Source: CBDAMZ01 sp965197375 (GTDB taxonomy: Bacteria; Acidobacteriota; Vicinamibacteria; Vicinamibacterales; UBA8438). Taken from it: DNA of 64,000 bases. Under the pieces are notes generated by a model. It did no database searches and was not told where the DNA came from. It was given only the letters and a program-made list of their open reading frames with translations. Positions 1 to 9,153 of this stretch are shown in pieces. Both the position numbers and the translations under genes were made by a program. Location: positions 310,001 through 374,000 of the forward strand of contig CBDAMZ010000009.1 of NCBI GenBank assembly GCA_965197375.1, written 5' to 3'. Numbering within the stretch: position 1 is the first letter of the stretch; the number at the start of each line of letters is the position of its first letter.

Positions 1-925
1 GGTCGCGCAGAGTTTCGGCCGCCGGACCGTGGGTCCAGGCGACGAGATCCTGATCACGCACATGGAGCACCATTCGAACATCGTGCCGTGGCAGCTGCTC
101 TGCGAGCAGACGGGCGGCCGATTACGTGTAGCGCCGATCGATGATGCCGGCGAATTGATGCTCGATGAGCTCGACAGGCTGATCGGGCCGCGGACAAAAC
201 TGGTCTCGGTGGTCCACTTGTCGAATTCGCTCGGGACGATCAACCCGGTCGCCGAGATCGTCGAGATTGCCCATCGGCAGGGCGTGCCGGTGCTGATCGA
301 TGGCTCACAGGCGGCGTATCACATGCCGGTCGACGTTCAGGCGCTGGACTGTGACTTTTACGTATTCACCGGCCACAAGCTGTATGGCCCGACTGGGATC
401 GGCGCGCTGTACGGCCGCGAGGCACTCCTCGAGCAGATGCCGCCGTATCAGGGCGGGGGGGACATGATTCGGTCGGTCACCTTCGAAAAGACCACCTATG
501 CCGATCTCCCCAACAAATTTGAGGCTGGCACGCCCCATATTGCCGGTGCGGTCGGCTTTGGTGCGGCGATCGACTACCTCCAGGGCGTCGGGCTGGAGTG
601 TGTAGCCGCTCACGAGAGGGACCTGTTGGCCTATGGTACGGCGGCGCTGGTTAAGGTGCCCGGGCTACGGCTGATCGGCACCGCCAGCCGAAAAGCTAGC
701 ATCCTATCGTTCGTAATTGACGGGACCCATCCACACGATATCGGTACGATTGTCGACGCCGAGGGGGTGGCCATCCGGACCGGCCATCACTGTACGCAGC
801 CGGTGATGGAACGGTTCGGGGTGCCGGCAACAGCGCGCGCCTCGGTGGCTATGTACAACACGCGCGAGGACATCGACGTGCTGGTTCGCGCCTTAGGCCG
901 GGTGCGCGAGATGTTCTCACCATGA
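1..925 (+). CDS. sufS: Cysteine desulfurase SufS, 5' end outside window
   Basis: PLP-dependent desulfurase that takes sulfur from L-cysteine for Fe-S cluster assembly. The frame is open from base 2, so about 100 N-terminal residues lie upstream of the window; a GTG at base 29 is internal. The PLP lysine is visible in FTGHKLYGP (Lys codon 377-379). The catalytic cysteine sits in RTGHHCTQP (Cys codon 791-793), the form typical of class II SufS enzymes. The stop overlaps the sufU start (ATGA), so the two are translationally coupled. The partner scaffold SufU directly follows, which supports a SufS-SufU pair rather than IscS. sufBCD would be expected upstream but cannot be seen. Confidence 0.95.
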   Translation, partial: VAQSFGRRTVGPGDEILITHMEHHSNIVPWQLLCEQTGGRLRVAPIDDAGELMLDELDRLIGPRTKLVSVVHLSNSLGTINPVAEIVEIAHRQGVPVLIDGSQAAYHMPVDVQALDCDFYVFTGHKLYGPTGIGALYGREALLEQMPPYQGGGDMIRSVTFEKTTYADLPNKFEAGTPHIAGAVGFGAAIDYLQGVGLECVAAHERDLLAYGTAALVKVPGLRLIGTASRKASILSFVIDGTHPHDIGTIVDAEGVAIRTGHHCTQPVMERFGVPATARASVAMYNTREDIDVLVRALGRVREMFSP

Positions 926-1380
926 GTGATCTGCGCGAGCTTTATCAGGAGGTCATCCTTGACCACAACAAGCGTCCGCGCAACTTCCGGGAGCTCGAGG
1001 GCGCCGACCGCCGCGCGGACGGGTATAATCCGCTCTGTGGCGATCGGCTGGTGATCTACATACGTCTCGACGGCGAGGTAATTTCGGACGTGAGTTTCGT
1101 CGGATCGGGCTGCGCGATTTCGAAGGCGTCGGCTTCGCTGATGACCGAAGCCGTTAAGGGGAAGAACCTGGCCGAGGCCCGGCAGCTCTTTGAGCGGTTT
1201 CACGCGTTGGTCGCCGAGGACTCGGTGGAGGCGAATCCGGCCGAGCTCGGTAAGCTGGCCGTGTTCGCTGGCGTCCGCAACTATCCGTCCCGAGTCAAGT
1301 GCGCGAGCCTGGCGTGGCACACGCTGCGTGCGGCCTTCGACGACATTCATACAAGTCACACAGTCGTGACGACGGAGTGA
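922..1380 (+). CDS. sufU: SufU, zinc-dependent sulfurtransferase/Fe-S assembly partner of SufS
   Basis: SufU-family protein of 152 residues, usual length for the family. It accepts persulfide sulfur from SufS. Conserved ligand motifs are present: NPLCGDR near residue 40 (Cys and Asp), GSGCAISKAS near residue 66 (Cys) and RVKCASLAW near residue 127 (Cys). These are the Cys/Asp/Cys/Cys set known to bind zinc in SufU. It overlaps sufS by four bases (ATGA) and its TGA overlaps the next ATG by one base, so the three genes form a tight operon. Confidence 0.95.
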   Translation: MSDLRELYQEVILDHNKRPRNFRELEGADRRADGYNPLCGDRLVIYIRLDGEVISDVSFVGSGCAISKASASLMTEAVKGKNLAEARQLFERFHALVAEDSVEANPAELGKLAVFAGVRNYPSRVKCASLAWHTLRAAFDDIHTSHTVVTTE

Positions 1381-1871
1381 TGATGGATATTCTTGATCTC
1401 AATTCCGTGCCGCCCCCGAAAGTACGAACGAAACCAAACGAGGAACCGGCGCAACCCGAGCCCGCCACGCCGCCGGGCTTCGACATGAGCGCCTTCACCG
1501 CGCCGCCGCCAGCGGCCGCCCAGGCCGAAGCGGCGCCTGAAATCGAGGGTGATCCACTGAAAACCCTCGAATTGAAGCCGAAAATCATCGAGCAGCTCTC
1601 GACGATCTACGATCCGGAAATCCCAGTTAACATCTACGAACTCGGCTTGATCTATGACGTCGTTATCGACAAGGACAGCCTGACAGTGATTAAGATGACG
1701 CTGACGGCCCCCGGATGTCCAGCAGCCGTGACGCTCCCGGCCGAGGTGAAGGGGAAGGTCGGCTCGATCGAGGGCGTAAGTGATGCCCGTGTCGACCTTG
1801 TTTGGGATCCGCCATGGTCGAAGGATCGGATGTCCGAGGCCGCAAAGCTGCAGCTAGGAATCTTCGACTGA
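1380..1871 (+). CDS. sufT: SufT-like MIP18/DUF59 Fe-S assembly protein
   Basis: 163 residues. The N-terminal ~55 residues are Pro/Ala-rich and probably disordered. The C-terminal ~100 residues are a MIP18 (DUF59) domain, with DPEIPVNIYELGLIYDV and the Cys-containing TLTAPGCPAA loop. Family members (SufT, PaaD, eukaryotic CIA2) help Fe-S maturation. Two in-frame ATGs at 1380 and 1383 could start it. The first overlaps the sufU stop (TGATG), typical of coupling; the open frame extends back to 1299, but that part lies inside sufU. It closes the suf operon on this side. Confidence 0.9.
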   Translation: MMDILDLNSVPPPKVRTKPNEEPAQPEPATPPGFDMSAFTAPPPAAAQAEAAPEIEGDPLKTLELKPKIIEQLSTIYDPEIPVNIYELGLIYDVVIDKDSLTVIKMTLTAPGCPAAVTLPAEVKGKVGSIEGVSDARVDLVWDPPWSKDRMSEAAKLQLGIFD

Positions 1872-1947
1872 GAACTCACGGAGGCTCGAGTGCCACGCGT
1901 CTCGTGCCGGCGCTATGAGTCCCGTTGAAAGCGAATATCAGCTAGCT

Positions 1948-2712
1948 TTAAAGTGGTTCCACCGTGATGTCGCTGATTGTCACCGTCGATAGCAGTGCCA
2001 TATTTTCCGAGATGTATTCCGGCGAGAGCATGTCGACCGGAACCCGCTCCCCATTGACCGCGTAGTTCTCCTGGTCGGAAAAGAGCACGCCACCAACGCG
2101 ATTAAAGGCGATCGCTTTCCGATACCGAAGTCCCCCATTGAAGTCGTAGCCGAACTGCTCGACGCGACCCGTGTCTGGATCGAACCAGAAAGTATACGCG
2201 TCGTCGGCATCGTTGCTGGTGCCAAGTGTGAAGGTTACCTTCATCCTGTGAAGCTCCCGGCCTTCCCAGGTTTCGAGGCCGAGGTCATCGAAGTGGATGT
2301 CCTTGCTCTTGAGTGTGTAGGGCAGAAAGGGGAAGAAGACGCGGGCGTTGGCGAACGCGCGCGTTCGCCGCTCGCCTTCGGCATCGAGTTTGATCTCAAC
2401 ACTGTCTCTCCATTCCTGAACGGTGTCGTTTGTCAACCGCACCTTCCGCTCTGATTGGTCGTGCCCGACGTGCCCCGTCACCACGTATTCGAAATTTCCG
2501 CCGTCTTGAGACGCCTCGATCTGGAAGCTACCGGAGAGCGACGTGATGGTTAGCGTGATCTTTGAGTGTTCGTAGAGGGCGCCCCCGTGGAAATCGATGG
2601 CCTTCGCTACGATTTCGGGTAGCACCGGGCCGGTCACGGGCGGCGCGTCGCTCGGTACACAGGCCGCGAATGTGACTATCAACATCACAGCTGGCACAAG
2701 CTGCATCTGCAT
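1948..2712 (-). CDS. Putative lipoprotein of DUF6503-like type
   Basis: 254 residues. A signal peptide of about 18 residues ends in a lipobox-like TFAAC, so it is probably anchored in a membrane. The mature part has an early HGG motif and a run of beta-strand-like segments with YTFWFDPDTGRVEQFGYDF, then a C-terminal block that resembles DUF6503 proteins. LolA-type folds are built similarly, and such proteins are often annotated as outer-membrane lipoprotein-sorting-like. The family assignment is from memory of the pattern and is moderate. It is convergent with the suf operon and divergent from the metallo-beta-lactamase lipoprotein. Function unknown. Confidence 0.7.
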   Translation of the reverse strand: MQMQLVPAVMLIVTFAACVPSDAPPVTGPVLPEIVAKAIDFHGGALYEHSKITLTITSLSGSFQIEASQDGGNFEYVVTGHVGHDQSERKVRLTNDTVQEWRDSVEIKLDAEGERRTRAFANARVFFPFLPYTLKSKDIHFDDLGLETWEGRELHRMKVTFTLGTSNDADDAYTFWFDPDTGRVEQFGYDFNGGLRYRKAIAFNRVGGVLFSDQENYAVNGERVPVDMLSPEYISENMALLSTVTISDITVEPL

Positions 2713-3322
2713 AAGGACTCTCCTAGTGGATCGTCTCAGCGGAAACGAAAGCGTCTCACGCCTTAAATGCGCGAGCCGGCAACATCTGTAGAAGCTGCCG
2801 AAGTCGCGTAAACACTACACGAGCGCCGGCTGGCTGCCCAGAGGCTTCAGGCGCTGATGCCGACCACGGTGACTACATGCAGTCGAATTCTCGCATGTCG
2901 CCTACTGCGGTGGCCAGCGACCGGACGCTGCACCCCGCGTCGCGGCTTAAATATTCTCCAGCGTTCTCGTTCGCCGCATCTTGCGATGGCCGGGACACGG
3001 TTTCGGCCAACCGGTGTTGGTCCTTGCGGGACAGGGAGATGCCGCCGTCGGCATTTCCGATGTCACGAGGATCCGAGCAAAGAGCGAACAAATAGCTGAC
3101 ATTTGGAAGGTCTGACGGCCGGGTCGCCGCTCTCAAGGTCTCGCGGTGGGTTGCACCGGTGACACGATTACGCCACAATAAGTTAATCCTCAAGATTTTC
3201 GGCGGCCTTTGTTGGTTGGCTTGCGGGGTGTTCGTCACGTGCGGCGCTTGGGTCTGGGCCATCGATGCTGCCTGTTTGACTGAGCGGCAACGGTGTTCCT
3301 GGTGGCGAAGGGAAAGGCAGTC
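2713..3322. other. Long intergenic region between divergent lipoprotein genes
   Basis: About 600 bases. Open frames occur on both strands, the largest spanning 2873-3484 on the minus strand. None has a recognisable motif, and that one runs into the coding start of the plus-strand gene. It presumably holds promoters for both neighbours; I could not fix a convincing -35/-10 pair. Confidence 0.5.
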
Positions 3323-4819
3323 ATGGCTAGGAGAGGGCTCAGTCTTCTCGTCGGCGTGTCGAGCATGTTGCTCTGTGGATGCGAGCGCCCGACGCCAGAG
3401 ATGCAAGTCGTTCATGACGTCGCGGAAGCCATGGGTGGCCTCAATCATGTGGAGGAGGCGGAGAATGTTCTCATGACGGGGCAAGGCCGGCAGTACCGCC
3501 TAGGGCAGAACAGATACCCGACGGCCGAATTGCCGTATTGGGAGATCGGCGAATTTACGCGTGTCATCGACCTCCAGAACAACCGGTGGAGGCAGACGCA
3601 GATCCGTTCTTCCGCGTTTCTCACTGGGAACCCAGTGTTCAATCAAGAACAGGTGTTCGGCTTGGATGGGGACGTCGCGTACAACATCGGCGCGAACGGT
3701 ACGGCCCGGCGGGGCTCCGAGCAGGTTGCACGTGACCGCAGGGCCGAGTACCACCACCACCCGGTGGCACTCGTGCAGCTTGCGCTCGCCGCAAGCTCCA
3801 CCGTCGGGAATCTGCGTCAGGAAGACGGTCAGATTGCAATCGACGTCACCTCAGCTGACGGCAGCACGTACACGCTCTACGTCGACCCTACGACGAACTG
3901 GCCCAGCCAGATCGTCTCGGAGGGCTACCACCCCAATCTCGGTGACGTGACGCTCACGACGAAGTTCGATAACTATCAGGAAACCGGTGGGCTGGGTGGC
4001 TTCCAGGCACGGTTGATCCTCCCACGCCGAATCTCAGCGCGCAGCGACGAGTGGCTGACTTGGGATGTGCGCGTCTCGGTTGATCACAACCTAGAGATCG
4101 AAGACATCAGTGCCCCTGGGGAAGCCCGATCGGCTGCGACATTGACGTTGCAGGCTAACGTGGAGGTCGAGGAGGTGGCGGATGGCGTTTGGCATCTGGC
4201 AGGCCAGTCCCATCACAGTGTGCTTGTTGCGTTCGACGAGTTCCTGGTGCTGGTCGAGGCGCCGCTCAATGACGCACGCACCCTGGCCGTCATCCAGCAG
4301 GCACGTGAACTGTACCCTGACAGGCCGCTACGCTACCTCGTCAACACTCACCATCACTTCGATCACTCTGGTGGCGTGCGCGCCGCGGTCTCTGAAGGTC
4401 TGACACTCATCACCCACGAGTGCAACCGGGCGTTCTTTGAGAACATCGTTTCACGTCCGCATGCCCGGAGGCCAGACGCGCTTGAGCGAAATGCGCAAGC
4501 GCTGACGATCGAAACGGTAAGTGGCAACGAGGTATTCGAACTTAGTAGTGGTCAGCGCACCTTGCAGATCATGCGGATTACCGAGGATGAGCATAGCGAC
4601 AGCATCTTAATGGCCTACTTGCCACGCGAGCGGATTCTCATCGAGGCAGACGCCTTCTCCACTGGATCGCAGGCCGTGCCGTTTGCCGCCAACCTGCTGA
4701 AGAATATCCGAGATCGGAAACTGCGCGTCGAACACGTCGTACCAATTCACGGCGGCGTGGTCGAACTCGCCGCGCTCGAGGAGGCGGTCGAATCGGCCGG
4801 TCGCTCCAGCGTCTCGTGA
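3323..4819 (+). CDS. MBL-fold metallohydrolase lipoprotein
   Basis: 498 residues from the ATG at 3323, preceded by GGGAAAGG; an upstream in-frame start at 3293 is possible. A signal peptide ends in LLCGC, so this is probably a lipoprotein. The N-terminal ~270 residues are beta-rich, resembling LolA/DUF folds, and are of unknown role. The C-terminal ~220 residues are a metallo-beta-lactamase domain with the zinc motif HHHFDH at residues 343-348. Further metal ligands downstream are less clear: an ITHEC segment follows and an HGG occurs near the C-terminus. Likely an exported hydrolase; the substrate is unknown. Its stop at 4819 is followed by a gap before thrB. Confidence 0.85.
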   Translation: MARRGLSLLVGVSSMLLCGCERPTPEMQVVHDVAEAMGGLNHVEEAENVLMTGQGRQYRLGQNRYPTAELPYWEIGEFTRVIDLQNNRWRQTQIRSSAFLTGNPVFNQEQVFGLDGDVAYNIGANGTARRGSEQVARDRRAEYHHHPVALVQLALAASSTVGNLRQEDGQIAIDVTSADGSTYTLYVDPTTNWPSQIVSEGYHPNLGDVTLTTKFDNYQETGGLGGFQARLILPRRISARSDEWLTWDVRVSVDHNLEIEDISAPGEARSAATLTLQANVEVEEVADGVWHLAGQSHHSVLVAFDEFLVLVEAPLNDARTLAVIQQARELYPDRPLRYLVNTHHHFDHSGGVRAAVSEGLTLITHECNRAFFENIVSRPHARRPDALERNAQALTIETVSGNEVFELSSGQRTLQIMRITEDEHSDSILMAYLPRERILIEADAFSTGSQAVPFAANLLKNIRDRKLRVEHVVPIHGGVVELAALEEAVESAGRSSVS

Positions 4820-5189
4820 CACTAATGCTCGGCGGCCTGCGTGGTCCATCCTATAATTACGGCCGCTGATGCATTCCGCCCCGAGACGTTGCTCGTTGGT
4901 TAAATACTTCCGGCATGTCCTCTCTTCGCGTCCCGCGGGTCGGGTGCTTCGGTGCCGGCCATGATCGCGAGGCGGTCAACTTTGGCGCGTGCCTCTTGGC
5001 CGAAAGGCCTGTTCTCCACTTTCCTCCCCGCTTCGGCTCCCAGCATGCTGCCGCGAGCCCAGGCCGTTACTCTGATTAACGGGGCGTGGGTATCGAATAC
5101 TTCTCATGGGCCGAACGTTCCTTGTGTCAACGATGTCAAATCAGTTGACGACCAGGGTTGACTCCAGAGACGGTCGATAATCGACACCT
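4820..5189. other. Intergenic region upstream of thrB
   Basis: 370 bases with no convincing gene. Two GTTGAC hexamers occur at about 5142 and 5157, close to the thrB start. They may belong to its promoter, but no well-spaced -10 was seen. Confidence 0.4.
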
Positions 5190-6125
5190 ATGACTGACCG
5201 TGTCCGGGTCTTTGCTCCGGCTTCGGTGTCCAATCTTGGGCCCGGTTTCGACGTGCTGGGGCTGGCGCTCAACCAACCTGGTGACGTCGTCGAGGCGGAG
5301 CCGCGGAAGGGGGCCGGCATCGAAATCGTAGAGGTCACAGGTGCGGAATCGCTGGATACCGATCCGAAGACCAACGTGGTTGGTATCGTGGCCGCGGTGA
5401 CGCTCGCGCGGCTCGGCAAGTCCGCGGCTGGCGTCAGGTTGTGGTTGCATAAGCAGATGCCGATCGCCAGCGGCCTCGGAAGCTCGGCGGCCAGCAGCGT
5501 GGCCGGTGTTGTTGCCGTCAACGCCCTCCATGGCCTCGCCCTCTCGCGTCAGACTGTTATCGAGTGCGCTCTCGAAGGTGAGGCTGCTGTGTCGCAGACG
5601 GCTCATGCAGACAATGTAGCTCCCTGTGTCCTGGGCGGAATCGTCCTCATTCGACGTTGCGACCCGCTCGACCTGGTCCAGCTGCCGGTGCCAGCTGCGC
5701 TCCATGTCACCGTCGTTCATCCGCACACGGAGGTGGTGACTGCCGAAGCGCGCAGGCTCGTCACCAGCGAGCGGTTCGAGATCGGTCAGGTCGTGGCTAA
5801 TCTCGGCAACGTGGCCGCGCTTGTGAGCGCACTGCACAGCGAGGATCTGGCTCTCCTCGGTCGTAGTATCCATGACGCGCTGGTGGAGCCGATCCGCGCC
5901 CCGCTGGTGCCCGGCTTCGCCCAGGTCAGACAGGCCGCCCTCGGAGCGGGGGCGCTTGGTTGCTCGATATCCGGTTCTGGACCCTCGATGTTTGCCATGG
6001 CCGACGCCGACGACGCGGCGCGAAGGGTGGCCGACGCGATGCAGGAAGCGTTCCGCGAGGCCGGCCTCGCGAGTGACCGTTACGTCGGTCGGATCAATAC
6101 CTGTGGGGCCAAGGTGATTGACTGA
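5190..6125 (+). CDS. thrB: Homoserine kinase (GHMP family)
   Basis: Phosphorylates L-homoserine with ATP, the penultimate step of threonine synthesis. 311 residues, normal for ThrB. The N-terminus has the GHMP signature ASVSNLGPGFDVLGLAL (residues 11-27). The ATP-binding motif PIASGLGSSAASS lies at about 91-103, and a late Gly/Ser segment SISGSGPSMFA near residue 260 matches GHMP motif 3. Its TGA overlaps the ATG of the next gene (TGATG), although the two functions are unrelated. thrA and thrC are not in the window. Confidence 0.95.
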   Translation: MTDRVRVFAPASVSNLGPGFDVLGLALNQPGDVVEAEPRKGAGIEIVEVTGAESLDTDPKTNVVGIVAAVTLARLGKSAAGVRLWLHKQMPIASGLGSSAASSVAGVVAVNALHGLALSRQTVIECALEGEAAVSQTAHADNVAPCVLGGIVLIRRCDPLDLVQLPVPAALHVTVVHPHTEVVTAEARRLVTSERFEIGQVVANLGNVAALVSALHSEDLALLGRSIHDALVEPIRAPLVPGFAQVRQAALGAGALGCSISGSGPSMFAMADADDAARRVADAMQEAFREAGLASDRYVGRINTCGAKVID

Positions 6126-6982
6126 TGTGCCGGACCACTACACGCCGCAGGACATCATCACGGAGCCAAACGGCGAGGACGTCCAGGTGGGTGCTTGCGG
6201 GCCTGGCTGGAGTAGTCGTGGCCGCCGCCGGCGGCTGGGCGTTTCACTCGTCGACCGCTTCTAACACCGGCGCCACCCAAGGCAGCGGCGTTGTTAAATC
6301 GCTCCGCGTCGACGTCATTCGCGCATTCCCGCACGACCCGACTGCGTATACCCAGGGCCTGCTCTGGTGGGACGGCAAGCTCTACGAGAGCACTGGCCAG
6401 TACGGGGAGTCGACCTTGCGGCGAGTCGATCCACAGACGGGCGAGGTCGAGCAGCGAATTAACATCACGCCGGCCTATTTCGGTGAAGGTCTGGCGCAGG
6501 TCGATGGCCGGCTGATCGTGTTGACATGGAAGGCCGAGCGCGCCTTCGTCTACGATCTCGAAACTTTCGACCAGCTGCGCACCTTCCGATACAGGGGCGA
6601 AGGCTGGGGGCTCTGTCATGACGGCACACGGTTGGTCATGAGTAATGGGTCGGATGCGCTCACGTTCTATAACCCGAAGACGTTCGAAGAGATCGGCAGC
6701 TTGCGCGTCACATTGCGCGGCCAGCCACTGACCAGTATCAACGAGCTGGAGTGTGTGGGAGACGAGGTTTATGCGAACGTCTGGGAGCGCAACTTCATCG
6801 TTCGCATCGACCTCGATAGCGGGCGTGTAACTGATCTGATCGACGCAGCTGGCCTGCTGAATCCAACGGAAGCACGCGGCGTCGATGTGCTCAACGGGAT
6901 CGCGCACAGCCCCGAATCGAATACCTTCTACATCACCGGCAAGTGGTGGCCGACTATGTTCGAGGTGCGGTTCATTGAGTAA
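6125..6982 (+). CDS. Glutaminyl-peptide cyclotransferase, plant/bacterial propeller type
   Basis: Converts N-terminal glutamine of peptides to pyroglutamate. 285 residues. An Arg/Thr-rich start precedes one hydrophobic segment (about residues 21-40), giving a signal anchor and a periplasmic catalytic domain. The body matches the five-bladed propeller QC family (PF05096): FPHDPTAYTQGLLWWDGKLY, then YRGEGWGLCHDG and a SINELECVGDEVYANVW segment, which hold the conserved Glu/Trp active-site region. The start overlaps the thrB stop by one base. The GTG two bases further on opens another, short frame without a signal sequence, so the ATG is preferred. Confidence 0.9.
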   Translation: MCRTTTRRRTSSRSQTARTSRWVLAGLAGVVVAAAGGWAFHSSTASNTGATQGSGVVKSLRVDVIRAFPHDPTAYTQGLLWWDGKLYESTGQYGESTLRRVDPQTGEVEQRINITPAYFGEGLAQVDGRLIVLTWKAERAFVYDLETFDQLRTFRYRGEGWGLCHDGTRLVMSNGSDALTFYNPKTFEEIGSLRVTLRGQPLTSINELECVGDEVYANVWERNFIVRIDLDSGRVTDLIDAAGLLNPTEARGVDVLNGIAHSPESNTFYITGKWWPTMFEVRFIE

Positions 6983-7107
6983 GCGCGAAGTACTGAGCGC
7001 CAGGTGCGGGTGCTTGGTCTTCTTCCGCGTCTCCGTGCATGCCTACGTGCTCGGCGTCAACGGGGCGATCCGTGCGGTGACACGCTGGGTCCCGGACCAG
7101 GCAACAA

Positions 7108-8358
7108 CTATTGTCGTCTCGGCACCGCAGCCCGTCCACCACTGCGGGAGCGACCGCCTTGCGTGTACCCGCCTGGGGTAGCCTTTCCGCCAGACGCGCT
7201 GCCCGCGCCGGAACGAGGAGCGACAGTGCTGCTGCTGTCGCCACGCCGATTGGTGCGGCGCGACACACTGGTGGTGACACGTGGCCGCGCGCGTGTATAG
7301 CCGCGATCCCGGACGGCTCGTCCGGACGGATCGTCGTCGAGGTCGTTCCGAAGCGCGATAAAGGGGCTCGCGGCTCTTCCGTAAAAGTACGGGGCGTAGC
7401 CGTTCGACCAATAGCGATGTCCGAGCGGCGTGACATAGTAGGGGTACAAATCACCGTACCAGATGGGGTTGTAGAACCTACCAAACCCACCGCCCAACCG
7501 CGCTTCAGGATGGTCTCTGCGCTTCACGACAAACTGATCAGGGTACGACAATGCTACCAAGAGGTCGATCGCATCACCGTCGAGACCGGCGTCGTCCAGC
7601 TCGATGAGTGTTGCACTCGTGAGGTCGACGCGAGGTTTCGTCTCCGTGAGCATCGCTTCGACCACCCGCGCAGCAGTTTTTTGAGTGGCGTCCAGCACCG
7701 CAAGCAGAGTGGGCGGGATCGCGCTCTCGCGCCGCGCTCGCAAGATCTCGCTCGGACCAACAGGGAGTGCGAACGGCGTGCCGAGCAGCTCGTCGTGCTC
7801 GGACGTGTTCACAGGGTTGTAACGTCGGATCTCGAGATGTTGGTGAACTCCGACGTCGACCAGCTGTATGTCCACCCAGGTCGAGCGTGTCGCCATGAAG
7901 CTGATGCCGCTGTGAGAACGAAGAGGGCTATCGCCGCACCGGAGTTCGGCCCTGGTGAAAAGCCGGCGCCCGTCGCGAGACCACTCGCCGTGGTTCCAAC
8001 CCTGGCAATTGCCTTCGTCCACCTGACGCATCGTGGCGTTAGCCACCAACGTGCGTTCAACTAGGACGCGACCGCCAGCGACCGTTACCAGCTTTACGCC
8101 GGAGGCACCGTCAGCCGGCGTCACGCATACGAGCGCTCGGTCTGGGAAGTTACTCGCGTTATTAAACCCGTGACTCTCATGGGCTGCCCGATCCATCTGT
8201 TCATCCGAAAGCTGCCAGCACCCGAGCCAGGGTAGCCATCGGGAGTCGAGGTCTCCGGCCACTGCTATGTCCGGCGGTGTGTTGCTCGGCTGCGCGGCCG
8301 TCGGTAGCACGCAGGAGAGGATGACTGCGAGCCCAAACACGCTGTCTTTAATCCGCAT
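7108..8358 (-). CDS. Secreted protein with Gly/Ser/Arg-rich tail, function unknown
   Basis: 416 residues with a clear signal peptide (about residues 1-22, ending TAAQP). A start-proximal AAGGGAC lies upstream of the ATG. The first ~290 residues look like a folded domain starting with a WLPWLGCWQL segment and several cysteines. A Tyr-rich stretch (FYNPIWYGDLYPYYV, near residue 300) follows, then roughly 90 residues of low-complexity Arg/Ser/Gly sequence. I do not recognise a family. It is upstream of, and on the same strand as, nothing obvious: the next minus-strand gene (8395-9153) is separated by 36 bases and could be in one transcript with it. Confidence 0.7.
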   Translation of the reverse strand: MRIKDSVFGLAVILSCVLPTAAQPSNTPPDIAVAGDLDSRWLPWLGCWQLSDEQMDRAAHESHGFNNASNFPDRALVCVTPADGASGVKLVTVAGGRVLVERTLVANATMRQVDEGNCQGWNHGEWSRDGRRLFTRAELRCGDSPLRSHSGISFMATRSTWVDIQLVDVGVHQHLEIRRYNPVNTSEHDELLGTPFALPVGPSEILRARRESAIPPTLLAVLDATQKTAARVVEAMLTETKPRVDLTSATLIELDDAGLDGDAIDLLVALSYPDQFVVKRRDHPEARLGGGFGRFYNPIWYGDLYPYYVTPLGHRYWSNGYAPYFYGRAASPFIALRNDLDDDPSGRAVRDRGYTRARPRVTTSVSRRTNRRGDSSSTVAPRSGAGSASGGKATPGGYTQGGRSRSGGRAAVPRRQ

Positions 8359-8394
8359 AGCTTGTCCCTTCCGCCCCTTAGCGCCTGGTGCGCA

Positions 8395-9153
8395 TTAAAA
8401 CAAGAACTGCACGCCAGCTGTTATCCGAAGACCAGCGAGATCGATGCGATCGAAGCCGAGGAAGTCCCGTTTCAGCTCGGTTCTGGCCCACACGTAGCGA
8501 GCTTCCGTCGTCAGGAACAGTTGACGCGTGAGTTTGATGTCGGTGCCTCCGGACACGTGTGCGCTTGGGGTCCACCCGCTCGATTCGAGGAGTTCGGTGA
8601 AGATCGATAGATCAAGGAAGTCGACAAAGTCCCCTTCCTGCTCGAACCGGTACCAAAGAAGCCCTCCGCCCGCGGCGACGTACGGTGTCACCGCGCTTGG
8701 GATCCACGCGAACTGGCCGATCTTGCGCCCGCGCGGTCCGAGGGCAAACTCGACGCTTCCTGCTAGGTTGAGCTGTTTGAGGGTGGTCTGCTGCGCGATT
8801 GGCAGGCCGTTAGCGTCCGTGAAGTCACGATATTCGGAGGACGCGAACGCATGGGTGAAATCTACTCCGAGCAGGGCATCTAGCCGCGATCCAAGTGCGA
8901 AGCTGACATCGACACCGATTCCTGACGCGTGAAAATCGTTTTTTTCGAGGGTCAACTTGCTTGTCGTGAATTCGAAAATTTCGCTATTGGCACGAGCCAG
9001 CAGCCACTGTCCCCGTATGCCGATCGACCTTCCCGGTCGGCCGAACAGAAAATCTGGCGTCTGCTGCGCGCTGCTGCTCATTTTTTCCTCCGAGGCTATC
9101 GCCTGGCTCGGCTGAGCCAGAACTGTCGTCAGTGCAAGGGCAAGCCGACTCAC
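8395..9153 (-). CDS. Outer-membrane beta-barrel protein
   Basis: 252 residues if started at the GTG at 9153, which gives a signal peptide ending QAIA. The open frame extends upstream to 9441 without signal-like sequence. An ATG at about residue 24 has a strong GGAGG, but that start would remove the signal peptide. The mature part alternates polar and hydrophobic residues (for example AGSVEFALGP, VTPYVAAGGGLLWYRF, FLTTEARYVWAR) and ends in Phe (GVQFLF), as OM barrels recognised by BAM do. It resembles OmpW/OmpA-like eight-stranded barrels. Specific role unknown. Confidence 0.75.
   Translation of the reverse strand: MSRLALALTTVLAQPSQAIASEEKMSSSAQQTPDFLFGRPGRSIGIRGQWLLARANSEIFEFTTSKLTLEKNDFHASGIGVDVSFALGSRLDALLGVDFTHAFASSEYRDFTDANGLPIAQQTTLKQLNLAGSVEFALGPRGRKIGQFAWIPSAVTPYVAAGGGLLWYRFEQEGDFVDFLDLSIFTELLESSGWTPSAHVSGGTDIKLTRQLFLTTEARYVWARTELKRDFLGFDRIDLAGLRITAGVQFLF

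Noticed and set aside
787..1359. 190-codon frame on the minus strand opposite sufU
   Set aside because: It lies fully over the conserved sufS/sufU coding sequence and has no motif.
2873..3484. 203-codon minus-strand frame
   Set aside because: No recognisable motif or signal peptide, and it overlaps the start of the metallohydrolase gene.
7111..8064. 317-codon plus-strand frame
   Set aside because: Antisense shadow of the 7108-8358 secreted protein, which has a signal peptide and ribosome site.
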